Origin: Mesorhizobium metallidurans STM 2683
GTDB taxonomy: Bacteria; Pseudomonadota; Alphaproteobacteria; Rhizobiales; Rhizobiaceae
Assembly: GCF_000350085.1 (NCBI RefSeq)
Contig: NZ_CAUM01000108.1
Coordinates: 1-36,086, forward strand
Reading direction: 5' to 3'
DNA: 36,086 nucleotides
Below are positions 27,000 to 34,445 of the stretch, piece after piece (positions within the stretch are counted from its first letter, which is position 1; the number at the start of each line of letters is the position of its first letter). The position numbers and the translations under genes are program-made. Under the pieces are notes generated by a model. It saw nothing but the letters and a program-made list of their open reading frames with translations. It was not told where the DNA came from and did not search any database.

Positions 27000-27049
27000 G
27001 CAGCGGAAACTGAGTCCGCGCAAAGGCTTGGCGACATAGATATTGTCCC

Positions 27050-27097
27050 ATGTTTGTGAACTGACCCCAAGATGTGCGATGTTTGCGTACTGAGTCG
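27050..27097 (+). promoter_or_regulatory. Internal left-end repeats, probable transposase-binding sites
   Basis: ATGTTTGTGAACTGA (from 27050) and ATGTTTGCGTACTGA (from 27079) are 29 bases apart. They resemble the terminal unit AGTTTCGTGAATCGG (from 26982). A weaker fourth match (GCGGAAACTGAGTC) lies near 27004. Binding by the TnsB-like protein is inferred from their resemblance to the end arrays of Tn7-like elements. Confidence 0.55.
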
Positions 27098-27114
27098 TTT
27101 GAAGGTGGAGGCCG

Positions 27115-27729
27115 ATGCGGCGGCGCATTCCCCTCAGCCGGCGATCGCATGTGACCGGCTTCCAGGCCCTCGCGACGGGGGTGGCAGAGCACGAAAGCGC
27201 GCTCGAACGAGACTTCGTGACGCTCGTGAACTGGACGGATGCGGGCGCGTTGGTGACCGAGCAGCCGGTCACGATCCGGTTCCGGCAGGGGCAGCGGTCG
27301 CGGCGATACACGCCTGACTTCCGCGTCGACTGGAGCGCCGGGGGCTCCGATATCGTCGAGATCAAATATCGCGCCGACCTCGGATCGGACTGGCACCGGC
27401 TGAGGCCGGCGTTCGCCGCCGCCCGGGCCTGGGCCGGCGAGCATGGCGCTCGCTTCAGGATCGCCACCGAGCGCGGCATCCGCGGTCCGCGCCTCGATGC
27501 GGCGAAGAGGTTGCTGCCGCTCAGGAACGTGCCGATCGACACGGCGCTGGCGGAGTTGGCCGTGGGGCGCGCGCGCGCCGACGCCATCGACTTCATCGGG
27601 CTGGTCGACGCCTTGCCAACGACGCGCGAAGCCGGACTGGCCGTGGTCTGGCGCCTGATCGCGCGGGGCGCCCTTGTCGTCGATCTGTCGGCGCCAATCG
27701 TGCCGAGCACGCGCGTGGGTGCGGCGTGA
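27115..27729 (+). CDS. tnsA: TnsA-like endonuclease
   Basis: A 204-residue protein with the PD-(D/E)XK nuclease core of TnsA. The N-terminal Glu lies in HESALERDF, the catalytic Asp in YTPDFRV and the E-x-K pair in DIVEIKYRAD. In Tn7, TnsA cuts the 5' ends of the transposon, so excision is complete and no cointegrate forms. GGTGGAG before the ATG at 27115 is a ribosome site. The stop overlaps the start of the transposase gene. A separate TnsA C-terminal helical domain appears short. The presence of this gene separates the element from Tn5053-type TniABQ elements. Confidence 0.85.
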   Translation: MRRRIPLSRRSHVTGFQALATGVAEHESALERDFVTLVNWTDAGALVTEQPVTIRFRQGQRSRRYTPDFRVDWSAGGSDIVEIKYRADLGSDWHRLRPAFAAARAWAGEHGARFRIATERGIRGPRLDAAKRLLPLRNVPIDTALAELAVGRARADAIDFIGLVDALPTTREAGLAVVWRLIARGALVVDLSAPIVPSTRVGAA

Positions 27730-29393
27730 GCGTGCCCGACATCGCGACCGTGAGCGCCGCCGCGTGGGATGAAGCCCGCCGCTTCCTGCCGATCATCCGG
27801 CGCCTGGCGGACGATCCGACCCGAACCCGAGCGGACGTGGAAGCTGGCGCGGCGGAGCTGGGCTGTGGGCCGACCCACGTCTATGCCCTGATCCGCCGCT
27901 ACATCGCCGATCCGCGACTGACGAGCCTGTTGCCGCGCAAGCGAGGGCCGAGCGCCGGCTTCTCTCGGCTCGAAAACGAGGTGGATGCGCTGGTCGACGA
28001 GGCGATCGACGGCGTCTATCTCACGCGCCAGAAGCCCAAGATCATGCATCTGGTCGAGGACGTGCAGCGCCAGTGCGCGGCGCGCGGCCTCACCGCGCCG
28101 AGCCGGCGAACCATCACAGCCCGGCTTCGCGCCCGTCCGGGTAGGGACGTGATCGCCAAGCGCCAGGGCGCCAAGGCGGCGCGCGACCGCTACGCTCCTG
28201 TCGTCGGTTCGCTGGAGGCCCGCTGGCCGTTGTCGTTGATCCAGATCGACCACACGCTGGTCGACGTGATCGTGGTGGACAGGGAGACGCGCGCACCAAT
28301 CCAGCGCCCCTGGCTGACCCTGGCGATCGACGTCTGCACGCGCTGCGTCGCCGGCTTCCACCTGTCGCTGGAGCCGCCCTCGGCGACGTCCGTGGCGCTC
28401 TGCCTGACCCATGCAGCGCTCGCCAAGGAGAGCTGGCTGGCCGAGCGTGACATCGATGCAGAGTGGCCTGTGCGCGGCATCCCCGAGCGACTGCACCTCG
28501 ACAACGCCAAGGAGTTCCGGTCTGAGGCGCTGAAGCGCGGTTGCGAGCAATATGGCATTGCCGTCGACTACCGTCCCGTGCGCACCCCGCACTATGGCGG
28601 GCACATCGAGCGGCTGATCGGCACGATGATGGGCAAGGTCCATCTGCTGCCGGGCACGACCTTCTCCAATGTTCAGGAGAAGGGCGACCTGAGGCCCGAT
28701 CAGACCGCGGCCATGACCATCGACGAGGTGGAGCGGTGGCTCGGCCACGCAATCGCCGGCGTCTATCACCGCGAACTGCATCGCGGCATTGGCATGACGC
28801 CGCTCGCCGCCTGGGAGCGTGGCATCACCGGCGAGGGCGCCACGCTCGGCCGTGGCGAGCCGGTCGCCGTGCCTGATCCTCGCCGCTTCCTGATCGACTT
28901 CCTGCCGATCGAGCGTCGCAGGGTCCGGCGCGACGGCGTGGCGCTGCACTCGATCGCCTACTGGGCTGACGTGCTCAGCACCTGGATCGGCCATCCCGAG
29001 CGAATGATCGTCCGCTACGACCCGCGCGATCTCAGCCGCATCTATCTGCTCGGACCCGACGGCACCTATTACGATCTGGCCTACCGCGACCTGCGGCGGC
29101 CGCCGATCAGCCTGTGGGAGCACCGCCTGGCGCTGAAGCGCCTGCGGGATGAGGGACGGTCGCTGGTCGACGAATCGGCGATCTTCCGCACGATCGAGGC
29201 GATGCGCACCATCGCCGACGATGCGGTGCGCACGACCAAGACGGCCCGCCGACAGCGGGAGCGCCGCCTTCGGGTCGTGGCAGGTGGTGCAGCCGAACCC
29301 GCGGCCGTCCCGGATCGGAGTGCGGCAGTCGGACCGGTCGAGGCCGACGCCCCACTGGAGGACCGCATCTTCCCGTTCGAGGAATGGTCGTGA
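27726..29393 (+). CDS. TnsB/TniA-like DDE transposase
   Basis: A 555-residue Mu/retroviral-integrase-type transposase. An N-terminal helix-turn-helix region covers about residues 20-115 (AAELGCGPTHVYALIRRY; APSRRTITARLRAR). The RNase-H-fold core has D at IQIDHTLVD, D at HLDNAKEF and E at GGHIERLIGTMMG. A beta-barrel region (RRRVRRDGVALHSIAYW) and a basic C-terminal tail that would contact the ATPase follow. It cuts the 3' ends and joins them to the target. The start is GTG, overlapping the tnsA stop (GTGA), and the stop overlaps the tnsC start. Confidence 0.93.
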   Translation: MSVPDIATVSAAAWDEARRFLPIIRRLADDPTRTRADVEAGAAELGCGPTHVYALIRRYIADPRLTSLLPRKRGPSAGFSRLENEVDALVDEAIDGVYLTRQKPKIMHLVEDVQRQCAARGLTAPSRRTITARLRARPGRDVIAKRQGAKAARDRYAPVVGSLEARWPLSLIQIDHTLVDVIVVDRETRAPIQRPWLTLAIDVCTRCVAGFHLSLEPPSATSVALCLTHAALAKESWLAERDIDAEWPVRGIPERLHLDNAKEFRSEALKRGCEQYGIAVDYRPVRTPHYGGHIERLIGTMMGKVHLLPGTTFSNVQEKGDLRPDQTAAMTIDEVERWLGHAIAGVYHRELHRGIGMTPLAAWERGITGEGATLGRGEPVAVPDPRRFLIDFLPIERRRVRRDGVALHSIAYWADVLSTWIGHPERMIVRYDPRDLSRIYLLGPDGTYYDLAYRDLRRPPISLWEHRLALKRLRDEGRSLVDESAIFRTIEAMRTIADDAVRTTKTARRQRERRLRVVAGGAAEPAAVPDRSAAVGPVEADAPLEDRIFPFEEWS

Positions 29394-30286
29394 GCGAGGA
29401 TTACCGGCATCTGCACCCTGCAGTGCGACCGCTGGCCGACGAGGCCGCGGAGGCACGGGTGCGGCGCATCCGCACGGATCGCTGGATCGCCTATGCACGG
29501 GCGGACGCCGCCCTGGCGGCTATGGAAGATCTGCTGACCTTCCCGAAGCGGATGCGGATGCCGAACCTGCTGCTGGTCGGCCCGACGAACAACGGCAAGA
29601 CCATGATCGTCGAGAAGTTCCGGCGGGTGCATCCACCCATCACCGCCGTCGAGACAGCGGACGGCGTGGCGGTCCTGCCGGTGCTGAGCGTGCAGATGCC
29701 GCCGGGGCCGGACGAGGGCCGGCTGTTCGGCGCGATCCTCGACGGGCTCGGAGTGCCGTTCGGCCCCCGCGACCGTATCGCCGCCAAGCAGGACATGGCG
29801 GTGCGCATGATGCGTGCGACGGGCACACGCCTGCTGGTGATCGACGAGCTGCACAACCTGCTGTCGGGCACCACGATGCAGCAACGGCGGCTGCTCAACC
29901 TGCTGCGCTGGCTGGGTAATGAGCTGCAAATACCGCTCGTCGGCGTCGGCACGGCCGAGGCGTTGCGCGCGATCCGCAGCGACGACCAGCTCGTCAATCG
30001 GTTCGAGCCGTTCGCCTTGCCGCTGTGGCAGAACGGCGAGGAATATCGGCGGCTTCTCGCGACGCTCGAAGCGGCCTTGCCGCTGCGCAAGCCGTCGCAC
30101 CTCAACGATCCGGTCATGGCCGGCCGTATCCTCGCGGCGGCGGAAGGCGTGCTGGGCGAGATCATCGCCGTCGTCGTGCGGGCTGCCGTGCTGGCGGTCG
30201 AGACCGGGACGGAGGCAATCCCGGCACGCATGATCGAGGATGCGGGCTTCATCCGGCCCTCCGAGCGTCGGCGTGTTGCGGTCTGA
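29384..30286 (+). CDS. TnsC/TniB-like AAA+ transposition regulator
   Basis: A 300-residue AAA+ ATPase. Walker A is GPTNNGKT at about residues 66-73, Walker B is LLVIDELHNLLSG, and sensor/arginine regions follow (VGVGTAEALRAIRSDDQLVNRFEP). The N-terminal DLLTFPKRMRMPNLLLVG is typical of TniB. In related systems it forms filaments or rings on target DNA, links TniQ to the transposase and gives target immunity. The frame overlaps tnsB and ends close to tniQ. The start may be the GTG at 29390 or nearby. Confidence 0.92.
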   Translation: MVVSEDYRHLHPAVRPLADEAAEARVRRIRTDRWIAYARADAALAAMEDLLTFPKRMRMPNLLLVGPTNNGKTMIVEKFRRVHPPITAVETADGVAVLPVLSVQMPPGPDEGRLFGAILDGLGVPFGPRDRIAAKQDMAVRMMRATGTRLLVIDELHNLLSGTTMQQRRLLNLLRWLGNELQIPLVGVGTAEALRAIRSDDQLVNRFEPFALPLWQNGEEYRRLLATLEAALPLRKPSHLNDPVMAGRILAAAEGVLGEIIAVVVRAAVLAVETGTEAIPARMIEDAGFIRPSERRRVAV

Positions 30287-30305
30287 TCTGTTCGCCGTCT
30301 CGGCC

Positions 30306-31814
30306 ATGCCCGAGGCGTTCCCGGCACGGGCGATGCTGCCCGTTCACATCGAGCCGGCGGCGGATGAGGCGCTCGTATCCTGGCTCGTCCAAGTGAGCTG
30401 GGCGCTCCGGCAGTCTCCGCTCATGTTTAGCCGGCACGGCTTCAACGTGGATGCCGTGGGTGATCCCGAGTGGTGGCGGCGTCCGTCGGCAGGCCAGCTC
30501 GCAACGATCGCCGAACGGACCGGAGTCGAGCAGGCCCGGCTGAGAGCCATGACGTTCCTGGGCTGGTCCATCGCACGTGATGATGAGGACGCGCAGCGCT
30601 TCTCCAGCCGGCGCTGGACAAATCCGAAGCTGGGCCGCCGGAAAGGCCGGCGTATCGATGTCTGCGGGCAATGTCTGGCGGAAGACGAGCGACCCTATCT
30701 GAGGCGGCTCTGGCTGCTGGGCTGGATCGGTGTCTGCCCGCGGCACCGGACCCGGCTGATCGGGGAATGCCCGGGATGCCGGTGTCCGATCCGGTTCAAA
30801 GGGCTGAACGCGAAGGCGCCAGTCGACCTGCTTGCGTGCCAGAGGTGCGGCGGAGGGCTGGCCCGCTTGCAGGGGCAACCGGCGAATGATCGGTCGGTCG
30901 ATCTGCAATCGCTGCTTGTTGCGGGGAAGAAGACCGGCGTCGTGCTCCTGCCCAGCGTGGGCGACGTCGAGTGGGCCACGATGATGGCGGTTGCAGACAT
31001 GCTGCTCGGCATGATCTGGACCGGTGTCGCCACCCAGCACCGAGAGCAACTGTTCAACCGGATCGCCCGCGAACTTGATCTGGGCTGGGAAGATCGGCTC
31101 TCGCTCTCGCTTGGCTCGAACTATGGAAGCTTGCTGATGCTCGACTGGCTGATGGCGGACCTGCCGCACCGCCTGCCTGCGGCGATCGGCATCCTGAAAT
31201 CTGTCCGCTTCGAAGGTCTCCTGGGCCGCCACGACGACATCGACGACGATATGGCCGCACGCCTGCGCACGATCCTGGCGGCGGCAATAGCCACGCCGCC
31301 GGTCGGACGAGGTGTGTGGCATCCCTGGATCGAAAGCTTGCCTGAAAGCGCATCCGAACTGCGGGAGCGAGCCGCCCGCGAACGCTACAAGCACCGGCGT
31401 CAGCGGCTGACGGCCTTTGCCGCACTCAAGGCGGGGGCGACCGTCGGGGAGGCGGCAGCGATAGCCCGTGTCCAGCCGATGAGCGTTTATCGCTGGCTCG
31501 ACCGCGGGATCGAACATGGGCTCGAAGCGGCGCTCGAACGCCCGACCGGGAGGCCCGCTCTGACGTCGGCTCAATCCGAAGCGCTCGCGCAATGGATCCG
31601 TGGCGACCGCGCACACCAGAACCGTCGCGCCATCGTTGCTCAGGCGCAGGCGCGGTTCGGGGTCGAGCTCAGCCTCGACGTCGCGTCGAACCTCCTGAGG
31701 AAGCATCGCGACCGAAAGCCAGGCAGCGTCCGCCGTCGCCGGCGTCTGTGGGGGCCGATGAAGCCAAGGGGACCACGCGCCAAGCCTACTCATGACCTGG
31801 CTCCCGGTTCGTGA
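30306..31814 (+). CDS. tniQ: TniQ-family targeting protein with C-terminal IS630-like helix-turn-helix extension
   Basis: A protein of about 502 residues. The N-terminal TniQ domain begins LPVHIEPAADEALVSWLV. A zinc-binding region with the pattern C-x2-C ... C-x2-H ... C-x2-C ... C-x2-C follows (CGQCLAEDE, VCPRHRTRLI, CPGCRCPI, CQRCGG). After about 150 further residues, the C-terminus (about 365-480) has ALKAGATVGEAAAIARVQ followed by MSVYRWLDRGIEHGLEAAL, GRPALTSAQ and a second helical unit. This matches the double helix-turn-helix start of IS630/Tc1-type transposases. A basic tail (SVRRRRRLWGPMKPRG) ends it. It probably chooses the target site. The start could also be a GTG/TTG a few codons upstream, overlapping tnsC. 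Confidence 0.82.
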   Translation: MPEAFPARAMLPVHIEPAADEALVSWLVQVSWALRQSPLMFSRHGFNVDAVGDPEWWRRPSAGQLATIAERTGVEQARLRAMTFLGWSIARDDEDAQRFSSRRWTNPKLGRRKGRRIDVCGQCLAEDERPYLRRLWLLGWIGVCPRHRTRLIGECPGCRCPIRFKGLNAKAPVDLLACQRCGGGLARLQGQPANDRSVDLQSLLVAGKKTGVVLLPSVGDVEWATMMAVADMLLGMIWTGVATQHREQLFNRIARELDLGWEDRLSLSLGSNYGSLLMLDWLMADLPHRLPAAIGILKSVRFEGLLGRHDDIDDDMAARLRTILAAAIATPPVGRGVWHPWIESLPESASELRERAARERYKHRRQRLTAFAALKAGATVGEAAAIARVQPMSVYRWLDRGIEHGLEAALERPTGRPALTSAQSEALAQWIRGDRAHQNRRAIVAQAQARFGVELSLDVASNLLRKHRDRKPGSVRRRRRLWGPMKPRGPRAKPTHDLAPGS

Positions 31815-31884
31815 ATCGAGTCCGCGAAACTTCGCCCCGGTACACGAAACTCTGCGCCGGTTCGCGAAACTCGTCGCACCGACA
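31804..31884 (-). promoter_or_regulatory. Right-end repeat array, probable transposase-binding sites
   Basis: CGAAACT occurs at 31825, 31845 and 31865 with exact 20-base spacing, each preceded by a variable TCCG, TACA or TTCG. On the minus strand the units read AGTTTCG-YG-. The outermost unit is part of the terminal repeat. A weaker fourth copy (TTCGTGAATCGAG) starts near 31808 and overlaps the tniQ stop. This compact array contrasts with the more widely spaced left end, as in Tn7. Confidence 0.65.
31854..31884 (-). repeat. Right terminal inverted repeat
   Basis: The last 20 bases (31865-31884) are the exact reverse complement of 26969-26988. The longer 31-base repeat differs at two positions. 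Confidence 0.92.
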
Positions 31885-31889
31885 CTTAG
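31885..31889. repeat. Target-site duplication, right copy
   Basis: CTTAG follows the right terminal repeat and matches 26964-26968. Confidence 0.85.
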
Positions 31890-31911
31890 GTGCGAACGAA
31901 AGGGTGCGAAC
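31889..31911 (+). repeat. Short direct repeat in the target DNA
   Basis: GGTGCGAAC occurs at 31889-31897 and at 31903-31911, 14 bases apart. It resembles GGTGCGAC inside the terminal repeats of the transposon. It belongs to the DNA outside the element. Confidence 0.5.
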
Positions 31912-32039
31912 CTTTAGTCGCATAAGATAGATTATGGAACTGGTGTTGGCCAAGAGCTGGAAATTGCCGCTGATTTTCATGGGCTTGAGCCGACTACGGC
32001 GTGTTGCCTTGAGCCGATGGCCAACGCTAGGCTGTCGAA

Positions 32040-32801
32040 ATGACGAGAGCAAGCAGCGAGATCGAAGCGGCCGTCGAAGTGTTCGTGCATGGGCACAGCG
32101 CCGTCAGGAGCCGTACCTTTCCTTACGAGGTCAATCGCTTCGGGCCGTTGTGGGTGATGCGCGATGCTCAACGCAACAATCCTCGCAATTATCGCACCGA
32201 GGAATGGATCGCCCGTGACGTCGCCGCTCATGAGGTAGACGCGATCGTGCGGCAGCATGCGCGAGCTGGCTTCGTCATTTGCGCCATAACCTCTAGCGGC
32301 GAACCGGATCAGCCATTACGGACCGCCTATAAGGCACTGGGATATCGGCTGTTGCGGACGGAAGGCTTCTTCGTTCACCGCTTGAGCCGGATACCAAAGC
32401 CGCCGGCTGTCGTTTCGATCGAACACGTGCATACGGCCGAGCGTGCGGCGCAATTGGGAAAGATCACGCGTACGCGGCCGATCGGCGACAATCTGCTCGG
32501 CGATGACGCGCCATTCCGCCAGTATGTGGCAATCGATGGAGACGACATCGTTGGGCGGGTGCGCAGCGTCGATGCCGTAGGAGCCACTTGGTGCGCGGAC
32601 ATGTATGTCGACACCTCGCATCGGCGTCGTGGCTTCGGCCAGGCGCTGCTGTCGAAAATGCTGCACGACGATCGGGCCCGCGGCTCGAAATGGTCGGTGC
32701 TGACCGCGACCCATGCAGGAGCTCTGCTTTATCCCCGCATGGGCTATGAACGGATTGGAACGCTGCTGATGTTTGCACCAAAGAGCGCAACGCGCTCTTG
32801 A
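32040..32801 (+). CDS. GNAT-family N-acetyltransferase
   Basis: A 253-residue protein. The C-terminal half is a GNAT fold: VAIDGDDIVGRVRSVDA, then motif A with MYVDTSHRRRGFGQALL (the Q/RxxGxG/A acetyl-CoA loop), then TATHAGALLYPRMGYERIG. The N-terminal 110 residues may form a second, degenerate GNAT-like domain (KALGYRLLRTEGFFVHRL). The acceptor substrate is unknown. The start MTRASSEIEAAVEVF is taken at the first ATG of the frame; no strong ribosome site is evident. It lies just right of the transposon and is convergent with the MBL gene. Confidence 0.85.
   Translation: MTRASSEIEAAVEVFVHGHSAVRSRTFPYEVNRFGPLWVMRDAQRNNPRNYRTEEWIARDVAAHEVDAIVRQHARAGFVICAITSSGEPDQPLRTAYKALGYRLLRTEGFFVHRLSRIPKPPAVVSIEHVHTAERAAQLGKITRTRPIGDNLLGDDAPFRQYVAIDGDDIVGRVRSVDAVGATWCADMYVDTSHRRRGFGQALLSKMLHDDRARGSKWSVLTATHAGALLYPRMGYERIGTLLMFAPKSATRS
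32781..32799 (+). terminator. Hairpin at the GNAT stop codon between convergent genes
   Basis: AAGAGCGC (32781-32788) and GCGCTCTT (32792-32799) form a perfect 8-bp stem with a three-base loop at the end of the GNAT gene. It is followed by no T-run, so it may act as a weak or rho-assisted terminator. Confidence 0.35.
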
Positions 32802-32814
32802 AGCGCCATTCGTA

Positions 32815-33633
32815 TCACGCTGACTCGTAAGGGATTTCCAGGATCATGCCGTCATAGGCCGGTTCGACGTTGGCTGGCGTCTCGGCCATCAGCGTGGCGT
32901 AATCGAGCGGCACATGCATATGCGTCAGCACGGCCGTCTTTGGCGCCAGTTTTTCGATCCAGCCGAGCGCCTGTTCAAGCGACAGATGGCTTGGATGCCT
33001 CGTGTATTGCAACGCGTCGATGACCAGCATCTCCAGGCCCCGCAGCCGCTCGACCGTAGCATGCGGAAAATCGCTGATATCGGGACAATAGGCGAGCCCG
33101 CCGATGCGAAAACCAAGCGAGATGATGTCGCCATGGAACTGCGGCAGCGGCTGGAGGGTGAGGGCACCCCCCTCTCCTTCGATCACCACCGGCCTGGCGT
33201 GGTCGATGATATGGGCGTTGACGATGGGCGGATAGGAACTGCCTTGCGGCGTTTCGAAACAATAGCCGAACGCCTGCCGCATACGCAGCATGGTGGTTTG
33301 GTCGGCATGGATATCGATCAGCTGACGCTGTTCGAGCACGAAGCCGCGCAAATCGTCGATGCCGTGGATATGGTCGGCATGCGGATGCGTGTAGACGACG
33401 GCATCGATGCGCCTGACCGATGCCAGCAGCATCTGCTCGCGGAAATCCGGCCCGGTGTCGATGACGACGGTGGTTCGGCCGCCATTCGCCGCGATCCGCT
33501 CGACGAGGGCTGCGGTGCGCATGCGCCGGTTCCTGGGATTGGCGGGGTCGCAATTGCCCCAATCGCCGGTGATGCGCGGCGTGCCCGGCGACGAGCCGCA
33601 GCCGAGGACGGTGAAACGCAGCCGGTCGCTCAT
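32815..33633 (-). CDS. MBL-fold metallo-hydrolase, PhnP-like
   Basis: A 272-residue metallo-beta-lactamase-fold enzyme. The start LRFTVLGCGSSPGTPRI is characteristic of the PhnP-like branch. The metal-binding motif is HPHADH in VVYTHPHADHIHG, with further ligands in VIDTGPDF, CPDISDF and LTHMHV. Relatives hydrolyse cyclic phosphodiesters (5-phosphoribosyl 1,2-cyclic phosphate in PhnP). The substrate here is unknown, and no C-P lyase genes are nearby, so a housekeeping role is more likely. The start overlaps the tatD stop (ATGA). metG-tatD-MBL is a recurrent operon in alphaproteobacteria. Confidence 0.9.
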   Translation of the reverse strand: MSDRLRFTVLGCGSSPGTPRITGDWGNCDPANPRNRRMRTAALVERIAANGGRTTVVIDTGPDFREQMLLASVRRIDAVVYTHPHADHIHGIDDLRGFVLEQRQLIDIHADQTTMLRMRQAFGYCFETPQGSSYPPIVNAHIIDHARPVVIEGEGGALTLQPLPQFHGDIISLGFRIGGLAYCPDISDFPHATVERLRGLEMLVIDALQYTRHPSHLSLEQALGWIEKLAPKTAVLTHMHVPLDYATLMAETPANVEPAYDGMILEIPYESA

Positions 33634-34445
33634 GCGCCCAGTGCCTGCGTGTCCAGGCCCTGTGTGTCGGGGCGGGGCATCTTCCTGAACAGCCGAAAGA
33701 AATTGTCCGTCGTGATATCAGCGATCTCGGCCTCGCCAACGCCGATCGTCTCCGCCAGAACCTTGGCCGTGTGCGCGACATAGGCGGGTTCGTTGCGCTT
33801 GCCGCGAAACGGCACCGGCGCCAGATATGGCGCGTCGGTTTCGACCAGCAGGCGCTCATGTGGCACATCGGCGGCAATCGCCCGCAGTTCGGTTGAATTC
33901 TTGAACGTCAGGATGCCGGAAAACGAAACATAACCGCCAAGCGCCACACCGACTTCGGCGAGCCTGCGTCCCGACGAAAAACAGTGCAGGATGAAGGGGA
34001 AGGCGCCCTTCCCTGTTTCGTCCTCGAGGATATCCGCCATGTCGTCGTCGGCGTCGCGCGAATGGATGACCAGCGGCAGACCCGTCTCGCGAGCGGCGGC
34101 GATGTGGGTGCGAAACCCCTGGGCCTGCGCGTTGCGCGGCGCGTGATCGTAGAAGTAATCGAGCCCGGCCTCGCCGATCGCCACCACCTTGGGATGCACG
34201 GACAGGCGCACAAGCTCGTCAGCCGTCACATCAAGCTCTTCGGCCGCATTGTGCGGATGGGTGCCAACCGAGCAATAGACATCGTCGAAAGACTCGGCAA
34301 TCTCAAGCACTTGCTGAAACCGCTTCACACGCGTTGAGATCGTCACCATGCGGCCGATTCCGGCCGCTTGGGCGCGGGCGACGATGGCCACCCGCTCCTC
34401 CGCGAAATCCGGAAAGTCGAGATGGCAGTGACTGTCGACCAGCAT
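33630..34445 (-). CDS. tatD: TatD-family metal-dependent hydrolase (DNase)
   Basis: A 271-residue TIM-barrel amidohydrolase-fold nuclease. Metal ligands are in DSHCHLDF at the N-terminus, GEAGLDYFYDH, LVIHSRDADDD, LHCFSSG and TDAPYLAPVPFRGKRNEP. Family members are 3'-5' exonucleases or DNases involved in repair or in clearing DNA. It overlaps metG (TGATG) and the MBL gene (ATGA), so the three genes form a translationally coupled operon. Confidence 0.94.
   Translation of the reverse strand: MLVDSHCHLDFPDFAEERVAIVARAQAAGIGRMVTISTRVKRFQQVLEIAESFDDVYCSVGTHPHNAAEELDVTADELVRLSVHPKVVAIGEAGLDYFYDHAPRNAQAQGFRTHIAAARETGLPLVIHSRDADDDMADILEDETGKGAFPFILHCFSSGRRLAEVGVALGGYVSFSGILTFKNSTELRAIAADVPHERLLVETDAPYLAPVPFRGKRNEPAYVAHTAKVLAETIGVGEAEIADITTDNFFRLFRKMPRPDTQGLDTQALGA

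Larger units (their letters stand above)
26969..31884 (+). mobile_element. Minimal Tn7-like transposon with TnsA/TnsB/TnsC/TniQ and no cargo
   Basis: A 4,916-base element is bounded by 20-bp perfect inverted repeats (TGTCGGTGCGACGAGTTTCG) that extend to 29 matches in 31. CTTAG is duplicated on both sides. Four genes on one strand fill it: a TnsA-like endonuclease, a TnsB/TniA DDE transposase, a TnsC/TniB ATPase and a TniQ protein with an extra helix-turn-helix region. The genes overlap or nearly so. The presence of TnsA predicts cut-and-paste movement rather than cointegrates. No Cas genes, CRISPR, resolvase or passenger genes are seen. Intact ends, intact duplication and intact frames suggest a recent insertion that may still be mobile. 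Confidence 0.92.

Noticed and set aside
26796..29498. A 900-residue minus-strand frame, and other long minus-strand frames across the transposon
   Set aside because: They lie antisense to the transposase genes, have low-complexity Arg/Ala/Pro-rich products and show no family motif. They are by-products of high GC content.
26969..31884. CRISPR-associated transposon
   Set aside because: TniQ, TnsB and TnsC are present, but no Cas12k, Cascade genes or repeat-spacer array occurs anywhere in the window.
31889..31915. tRNA-like T-arm (GGTTCGCACCC on the minus strand) as an attachment site
   Set aside because: No acceptor, D or anticodon arms could be assembled around it. The similarity is limited to one short stretch.
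31934..32218. A 94-residue plus-strand frame starting MELVLAKSWKLPL
   Set aside because: Most of it overlaps the GNAT gene in another frame, and its second half is a shadow with no conserved features.
33160..33180. GGAGGGTGAGGGCACCCCCCTCTCC as another copy of the palindromic repeat
   Set aside because: It is imperfect, lies in the MBL coding sequence and encodes a family-plausible loop (EGEGGALTL), so it is most simply ordinary coding sequence.
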